From positions 162,128,849 through 162,192,848 of the forward strand of contig NC_081413.1 in assembly GCF_030272615.1 (NCBI RefSeq): a stretch of 64,000 bases of DNA, written 5' to 3'. Below are positions 57,552-64,000 of this stretch, one piece after another; position 1 is the stretch's first letter; every line of letters begins with the position of its first letter. The position numbers were made by a program, and so were the translations under genes. The stretch is from Cryptomeria japonica (lineage: Eukaryota; Streptophyta; Pinopsida; Cupressales; Cupressaceae). The notes beneath the pieces are model-generated. The model saw only the letters and a list, made by a program, of their open reading frames with translations. It was not told the DNA's origin and searched no databases.

Positions 57552-58766
57552 TGGAAAGCGGAAAAATCGAACCCTAGTTGTTCTCCCCTCCCCAACTCCA
57601 AGGAGAGAGAAGGGAGAGTCACTAGGGTTGATGGTTTTCACTTAGGAGAGACTTTACATTCAAAAGAGGGGTTGAAACCCACAAGATCCAATCCCATGCA
57701 ATGCAAGATTGGATTCTATATGAGTTTCAAGGGTTAAGACATCAAGGATACCCTCTTTTGTAAAGAATGTTGATAGAAAGATTGAACTAGGAATGCATGT
57801 AAAGTAGGAAAGATTCGCTTATAAATAGAGATAGGGATATGGGATGAAGCTGCGGACCTGGAATTAGCAGTAAAATGTTGAGACGGTGCTGTTCTGCAAA
57901 TTTGGGCAAAAGTTGACGGGACGATGGCGCCCGGCGTGACACAGCCCTCCGAAAAATCCGCGAAACGAAGGGGGATCTGTTCGTCTCTGCACAAGGATTC
58001 CAAATCTTCAATTACAGCCACGTACCTGCAACCTACACATAGAAAAGAGAGGACGATTGGGGGGTTAGGGATGAGGGGTTTGCCTTTAGGTCAAACCCCG
58101 GTTTTGGAATTAACCAAGAAATGAGAATGCTGTAAATGTAAATGTTTGTAATGTAAACAAGTACTGATACCTTGTTGTAAGAATGTTTGTATTCTTACAT
58201 GTGAAGGTGTAATGAATGTTGTATTTTCTATGTTGTATGTGATCTCCTCTTCAATGGTTGAATCCTTGTCTTGAATGCAACACTTAGCCTTGAATGGAGA
58301 CTTAGAATGTTCAATTGCTTGAAGGAATGCTTGAATGCTTGAATGCTTGAATGTTTGAATATCGCTTCCATGTATTGCTCTTGCTTCTTTCCCTTTTTCT
58401 GACCTCCTCAAATGGGAGAGGAAATGTAGTTTATATACTTGTCAATTAGGGCTGATAGACTGATTTTCCCGACCTTAGGCCGACCAGGAAACATTATTTT
58501 CCAATTTGCAAACTTAAAGACCCGAAGCCCAAAAGAGGCCGGGCCCAAAATAGGGCCAGGGACCAGGGCACTGGGCGCCATGGTCTTGGGGGACCAGGGC
58601 GCTGGGCACTCTGGTCCCACCTCCCGGAATAGCAGGGTGCGGAAAAATGCAGTTTTTGATGTTGTAAACAGGTTTCGGGGTCTCCATTCAGGTTCAACGT
58701 TGTGCCGCCATCATGAAGACCCAAATGCAGTCGAAATTGCAAGTGTCGCAATTTTAGGATGCTACA
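57552..58766 (-). repeat. G3 3' LTR
   Basis: 1215 bp, TGGAAAGCGG...GCTACA. A minus-strand TATA box GTATATAAAC lies at 58429-58438. It contains three copies of a GC-rich hairpin motif (57915, 58559, 58590). The outer boundary is inferred from the break in C2 RT. Confidence 0.8.
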
Positions 58767-59550
58767 TTTAGCCCCCACTTTAGCGGGAGTATAAGCGTAC
58801 GCTCATACTTTCGGTAAAGTACAAGGAAACAACATTCAAAAACTTTCACCACGTCAAGGAGGCAAGATACACCAAGCCCCCAGTGGACTAAGGATCTTAT
58901 GACTTCGATTGACAAAGTAAAAGGGAAGATCACAAGGGAGAACCATGACTGTCAGTAGTAAGGTTCCCTCACTATGAGTCATGCAAGAAAGATATCAAAA
59001 ATTTTCAAGGCAAAGCTAAATTTGTCAAGAAATTTTCAAGTATCTTGAAAAGATATGAACGGGATGTATGCCCCCCTACATTAAAGCGATCACACATGCC
59101 TCACCGGGGGTGATTGCTTTAAGGTAGTGATACATATAAGAAATGAGAAAGGAGCACATTATCACAAGGATTTAGCCCCCAAGTGTGAGATAAGCCCAAG
59201 GATAATAGACACAAAACACAAAGCACAAGGTGACTTCGCTTTCCTTGGGGTCAGTATGTTGTATGATAATTCATGTATATCATATGTATGTATGCATAAT
59301 TGTTCTTCATTCCCCAATCAAGGAAGGTCACCTAGAAGAAGGGAACACATGTGTCTTTTGAGTCAACATGAGAGAGACCAAAAGAGATCTCAATGTTTTG
59401 CATCATCCTCAAGTAGACAACACTAAGGACAACAAATAGAAGAATGAGAATAACACATAGAAGAAGTAACAAAAGAGAGGAGGAGAGAGTCTGCTATGCT
59501 AATGAACTAGTCTAGCACGTCATCTACCCCCGATCTTGCTGATCAATATT
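58767..59550 (-). other. G3 polypurine tract and 3' non-coding region
   Basis: PPT on minus AAAGTGGGGGCTAAA (58767-58781). AGCGTACGCT palindrome at 58794-58803. A second C-tract with a 13-bp hairpin (59070-59122). GCCCCCAAGTGTG at 59175-59187, shared with N. No gene. Confidence 0.78.
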
Positions 59551-62500
59551 TCAGGAAGGTAGGAAACACGCTAGAGGATGAACATCCAACACAGCAGATG
59601 GAGCTATCACAAGATCCAAACAAGGGCTATGTTCATACCCCAAGCCACGGTGTTCTTGTCTAGGAGCTAGGATAAGTGCTTTAGAAAATTCATTAGATAG
59701 ATGGTTATCAACATCAACATATTCATATTCACTATCAAAATGAACAGGAGTAACATTTTCATCATGAATAACATTTTCATCTATATCATCATCAAGATTT
59801 ATAAAAATAGGATCTTTAACTCGCACAGGATCAAGACCATCATGCATCTTATGTTTAGGAGATTTTGGCTCAATCGTCGGCTGAGGAGAAAATGGAATAA
59901 TACTAGCTGAAGGTGTTTTTGGGGATTGCAAAGTTTGAGAAGCAACTACCTGAGCTCTAAGATGACACTTTCGTCGGCATTCACGTGCAGAATGATTTCG
60001 TCTAGTCTTAGTAGGAAGTTGCGAAGATTGAGGAGGAGGAATGTTCTCATCCTTATCACTTCGGTGTTTAGGTTGTGGTCTCTTAGGTTGAACAATAGGA
60101 GAAGAGGAAGGTCTCTTCTCTCCATAAGAGGAAGGAGGAGGAACTGCTCCATACAAAGGAGGAATATTCGGTTTAGGAAGGAGACCAAGTCCATCATGAC
60201 GAGGAGGGATAGGTCTACTTTTAGGAAGTTTATTAGATATAGGCATAGGGATGGGTTGGGAATCTTCTTGAGGAAAGACATTAGTTTTATCTTTCAAAGG
60301 AAGAACTTCCTTCTCAAGAATGATAGGAATGTCAAGTTTGGGTGTTCTAGGTTCACTTAGAGATAGGATCATATCTTTTTTCCACTTTTGATAAGATTTA
60401 AAAAGATGATCACTTCGCGGAGGAAGAGATTGGAATTGTTTAGGCCAAAAGTAATCAATAGGAATGCTAGAGGTTCTTTCAGCTGGTTAAAAGAGACTAT
60501 GATTGACAGTAACAACTTCACCATTATGGGGAAATTTCAAACACTTGTGAATAGGAGAAGCAATAGCTTTCATGGAAGATAGCCAAGCATAGCCTAGCTT
60601 CACACGAAATTGTTCGGATGATGGAATAATACCAAAGTCCACATCAAGGGATTTGTTATGGACCTCAATAGGTAATGTAATAGAACCAATTGTAGGAGAA
60701 GAAAATGCATCAAATAGTTTCACAACCACATTTGTTTCATCATAGATCACTTGATTCAATTGCAAAGTAAAAAGAAATTCTTCAGTAATGATATTAACCA
60801 TACAAGAAAGATCAATAAGCACTCCACGGCAAGGTGTATTCTTGACTTTTGCAACTATATATAAAGGACCATCGGGTGCCCTGATAGTTTCACTAGAATC
60901 AAAGGTGATGGAAGGTTCTTTAGGGATCTTCTGTTGCTCTACAAAGTTAATCACATTCGGAGTCATAGACACAAGATCATTAGGTGAGACAGAGGAATCA
61001 GTAGTATCAATCGCATTAGAGGTATGAGAAGGCAATGGATCAGTAAAAATCTTAAGATTTTGGTTAGGAGGAGCTACAGATGTGTTGCCTTTATCATTCA
61101 CACCAGAAACAGAGATAGTATTATTATCAATCAAATCTTGAATTTTACCCTTTAAAGCAAAACATTTTTCAGTATCATGCCCAGGTTGACGATGAAATTG
61201 ACAAAAAGATTTGTTATCAAAATAGGGTGAATTAATCTTTGCAGGATCTATTTGCCTTATAGGAGGAAGAGTAAGCACATTTTGTTCCAATAACTTATTC
61301 ATAATACTGTGCAATGATTCATTCAAAGGAGTAAACTTTCTTTCTTTCTTGAAAAACTTAGAAATAGGAGGCACACCTGATGCTGCATTCACATTGTTGT
61401 TGATGATGTTTTCATTGAATTTAATGGACTCTCTGGTCGGTTTAAACTTCCCAAATGATTGTTGACTACTATCACCCTTATCACTTGGAGCCATAGGATT
61501 TGCTTGTTCCATTTGACTCACAGTCAGTTGATAATTGTGAAGAGTTGCGCACAACTGTTGGAAAGAAGTAAACTCAGAAAACAAAAGTTTTTCTCTAATA
61601 TCTTTTTGTAAATTAGAAATAAAGATTCTTTGAATATCATTGTCAGGTACTGGAAAAGAAATTTGAGCATACAAATGCTTATATCTACCAATGAAATCAG
61701 TCACTTTTTCTTTAACACCTTGTTTACAATGCATTAAATCAATCAAAGTAACTTTAGGACTTATATTGTTTTGAAATTGTTGAATAAAAGCATTTGCAAG
61801 TTGTTCGAAAGAAGTAATAGAATAGGAAGGCAACTAGCAATACCATTGTAAGGCTTTATCTCTTAATGTTCTAGTAAACAGTTTTGCAAGCAACCTTTGG
61901 TCATAAGAAAAATCAGTACATATTGTTTGAAAGGTCTTAACATGTGTTAGAGGGTCACCCTTACCATTATAAAGCTCCAAATGCGGAATTTCAACATGTT
62001 TAGGGGCAATAGCTCGAACAATGTCAAGAGAAAGTGGGCTTGCGACATCAAATGTGGGCACACTAAACTTAGATTGATTCATAGAGGCAATTTGTTGCTG
62101 TAAAGAAGAGACAGTTTGTGCAAGATTGTTAATGGTTGCTTCAGTCGAAGAGTTCATATTAGACGTGTTAGATTGTGATGGAGGTGTTATGTTATTGAAA
62201 GAAGGTATTGATTGAGAGTAAGGTGGTGGGACACTATGATAGTTAGTCATAGGAGATGATTGGAAAGGAGGAACACTACAAGGAGGAATGGAATGGTTAA
62301 ATGAATTTCCCCCTTGCATCATGCTCATTTGTGGAGATATAATAGGAACACTCATTGAAGGAATGAATGAAGAAGTTGGATTGAATGAAGGAAGAGGGTT
62401 GATTGAAGAAGAAGGATTGCCCCCATGACTAGTGATCATAGGAGGAATGTCTTGTATTGAAGTAGTCATTATGTTTGATGTAAAAGTAGGTATACTAGCA

Positions 62501-62943
62501 ATAGGAGTTGTCAAAGGAATAGAATGATTAACTTGAGTAGGAGGTTGTGTGTAACCTAAAGTTTCGGCACAACTTTTCATCGGCATCACATTCGAATCCA
62601 CAATGTGTGCAATACCATGCAAAATATCAATTCCATTCTTATCACTTTGAACCATACGTTTTAGACCCTCAATTAAAGAAAGAGCTTGACTATCGTGGTA
62701 TTCTTGAGACATCCATTGTCGAAAATCATCAAATTGGTTATCCAATTTTGAAAGTTGTTCTACAGAAACCTCATGGAGAGCTTCTTCATCATTAAGAGGA
62801 TTAGAGGAATTACCCATGTCCTTGTTAAAAAGGCCATTCAAATTAGGTTCCATCTCCTCGGTAATTACACCTTGGAAAGACTTAATTCTAAGGCTTCGTC
62901 TAACGGGAATAGCATAAGTAGGACTTATTGTTGTAAAACTCAT
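59551..62943 (-). pseudogene. G3 gag-protease polyprotein
   Basis: Met at 62943 follows a CT-rich tract and opens one frame to 59551, about 1,131 codons with two stops (codons ending at 61834 and 60487), both where Gln fits. Order: Ser/Pro/Gln-rich N-terminus, Retrotrans_gag core (PHLELYNGKGDPLTHVKTFQ, LFTRTLRDKALQWY, then FEQLANAFIQQFQNNISPK), zinc knuckle CQFHRQPGHDTEKC, then a retropepsin-like domain with VLIDLSCMVNIITEE, whose active site lacks the Gly after Asp, and VKLGYAWLSSMKAIASPIHK. The last 270 residues (59551-60372) are Pro/Lys-rich, then acidic, with no pol motif. It would supply gag, with an impaired protease. Confidence 0.85.
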
Positions 62944-64000
62944 GCACTAGAGAGAGAGAGAGATTTTGAATTTTAGAGGTAGCAAATTTCAATAAAATCA
63001 GCCAATCTCCTAGATTTAAGCTGTTAAATGCAATCAGGACAATCTCCCGAAATTTCGGAAAAAATGTCCAGGACCGTGGCGAACGGAGTGCACATGGTCC
63101 TCGCAACTTTTTTCAAAATTTTCAGGGATGAAAGTTATGATGATTTTAAAGCTAATCTGAAAAAATTGAGTGATTTTACGATCTGTAGATAGGCCAAATT
63201 AAAGTTGCAATCTCAAAATTAAACCCTACCAAGATTGTTAAAAAATGCAAATTTTGAATCTTGAAAAAGAGGGGGAAACTGAAATTTTGAATTTTATGAT
63301 TTTAGAGGGAATGCTGAAAGCAATGCAGGCTTTGAAATTTAAAAGTTGACTCGATTTCATGCAAAATTTGAATTTTGAAAATGGAAATCAAGGTTGTTGC
63401 AATTAAACACTTAATTTCAAAAGTCACAAACTACAAAAATTTGAATAAAGCGTTGAAATTTCGAATGAATGCCAACACACTTTTCAGATTTAGGACTGTA
63501 AGAAACACAATTTTGATATGAATTTTAATTTCAACAATTTTTGAATGATTAGAAGCCTCAATCCAAGCAATCGCTAGACCAACTTTGACTTTAATTTTGA
63601 GAGTGTTAAAATTGATAAAATCAGCCAAAATTTTGGATTTTAGCAGAAAAATAAAGTAAGATCTAGCTCCCGAAATTTCAGAAAAAATGTCGGGGACGAG
63701 GGCGCTCGGGGTGCACACGATCCTCGCAACTTTTTTCCAAATTTTAAGGGATGAAAGATATTGTGATTTTATTGCAGAATCCAAAGTTACAGCCGATTTG
63801 GAAGTGTTTTGATTAGTGAAATTATCAGTCAAAGGTTGAATCAAGAAGGTCTTAAAAATTAGGGTTTTGACATTTAACCACTCAATTTTCAAAATTAAAG
63901 CACAAATATGAATTGACAATTTGCAATAGAAGGGTAGATCTGAAACCAACATTAACAATTAAACATTTCACAAGTTTAATTATTAAAAAGAAAATTTTAG
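62944..64000 (-). other. G3 leader (partial)
   Basis: A (GA)n tract (62949-62963) precedes gag. Two related blocks about 620 bp apart (62990-63120 and 63610-63740) share CCCGAAATTTC, AAAAAATGTC and a GC-rich hairpin ending in CCTCGCAAC. The rest is AT-rich without genes. Confidence 0.7.

Larger units (their letters stand above)
57552..64000 (-). mobile_element. G3: non-autonomous gypsy-type element (gag-protease only)
   Basis: The 3' LTR (57552-58766) ends GCTACA and is followed by a PPT. Then come 0.8 kb non-coding, gag-protease (59551-62943) and a leader continuing past the window edge. Between the end of the coding frame and the PPT there is no room for RT, RNase H or integrase, and no such motif is seen. 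The 5' LTR is outside the window. It is inserted in C2 RT. Confidence 0.82.

Noticed and set aside
57819-57830. Plus-strand TATAAATAGAG in the G3 LTR as a second, divergent promoter.
   Set aside because: Good TATA sequence, but no plus-strand gene follows and the element reads on minus; could be chance in AT-rich DNA.

Overview
The window is plant nuclear DNA built almost entirely from nested, decayed retrotransposons. I find no intact host gene, no rRNA or tRNA gene and no CRISPR array. Plant features are tRNA-Met-type and tRNA-Lys-type primer binding sites, Ty1/copia polyproteins with a coiled-coil gag extension, Ty3/gypsy Tat-lineage (Ogre/TatV-like) elements with an extra RNase H, a plant mobile domain pseudogene and an L1-type LINE. 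Long LTRs (1.0-1.7 kb), old insertions left in place and lack of genes suggest a large-genome seed plant, perhaps a conifer; that last step is inference.

Layout, left to right. 1-1655: plus-strand plant mobile domain pseudogene, possibly the antisense ORF of the next element. To 24429: element G1, a minus-strand Tat-lineage gypsy element (INT 3246-4664, extra RNase H, RNase H, RT, PR, gag starting at 19455, leader, tRNA-Lys PBS, 5' LTR 22996-24429). Its RT is split by C1 (5878-14683), a complete plus-strand copia element with both LTRs, PBS, PPT and a 5-bp target duplication. 24430-26440: no recognisable gene. 26440-32308: plus-strand LINE reverse transcriptase, cut by S (27110-31303), a 4.2-kb non-coding LTR element, and ended at the right by G2. 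32309-52869: G2, a minus-strand relative of G1, interrupted by N (39364-48674), a young LTR element with a long unknown ORF and no pol. 52870-57551: C2, a plus-strand copia element inserted next to G2 gag and cut by G3 (57552-64000), a minus-strand gag-protease element without RT; its other LTR is outside the window.

The elements appear to work as partners. N, S and G3 lack their own polymerase and integrase but keep LTRs, primer sites, polypurine tracts and non-coding modules resembling those of G1/G2, so they look like passengers mobilised in trans. The most unusual signals are non-coding: a seven-base motif repeated every 21 bp in the G1 leader (and a 20-bp array at the matching place in N), a leader block shared by G1 and N, a second C-tract plus hairpin inside the 3' end of four elements, and a hairpin-forming GGCGC motif repeated in G3. 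Coding regions mostly decay by C-to-T and G-to-A changes that turn Gln, Arg and Trp codons into stops while the frame survives, as expected of heavily methylated plant DNA.
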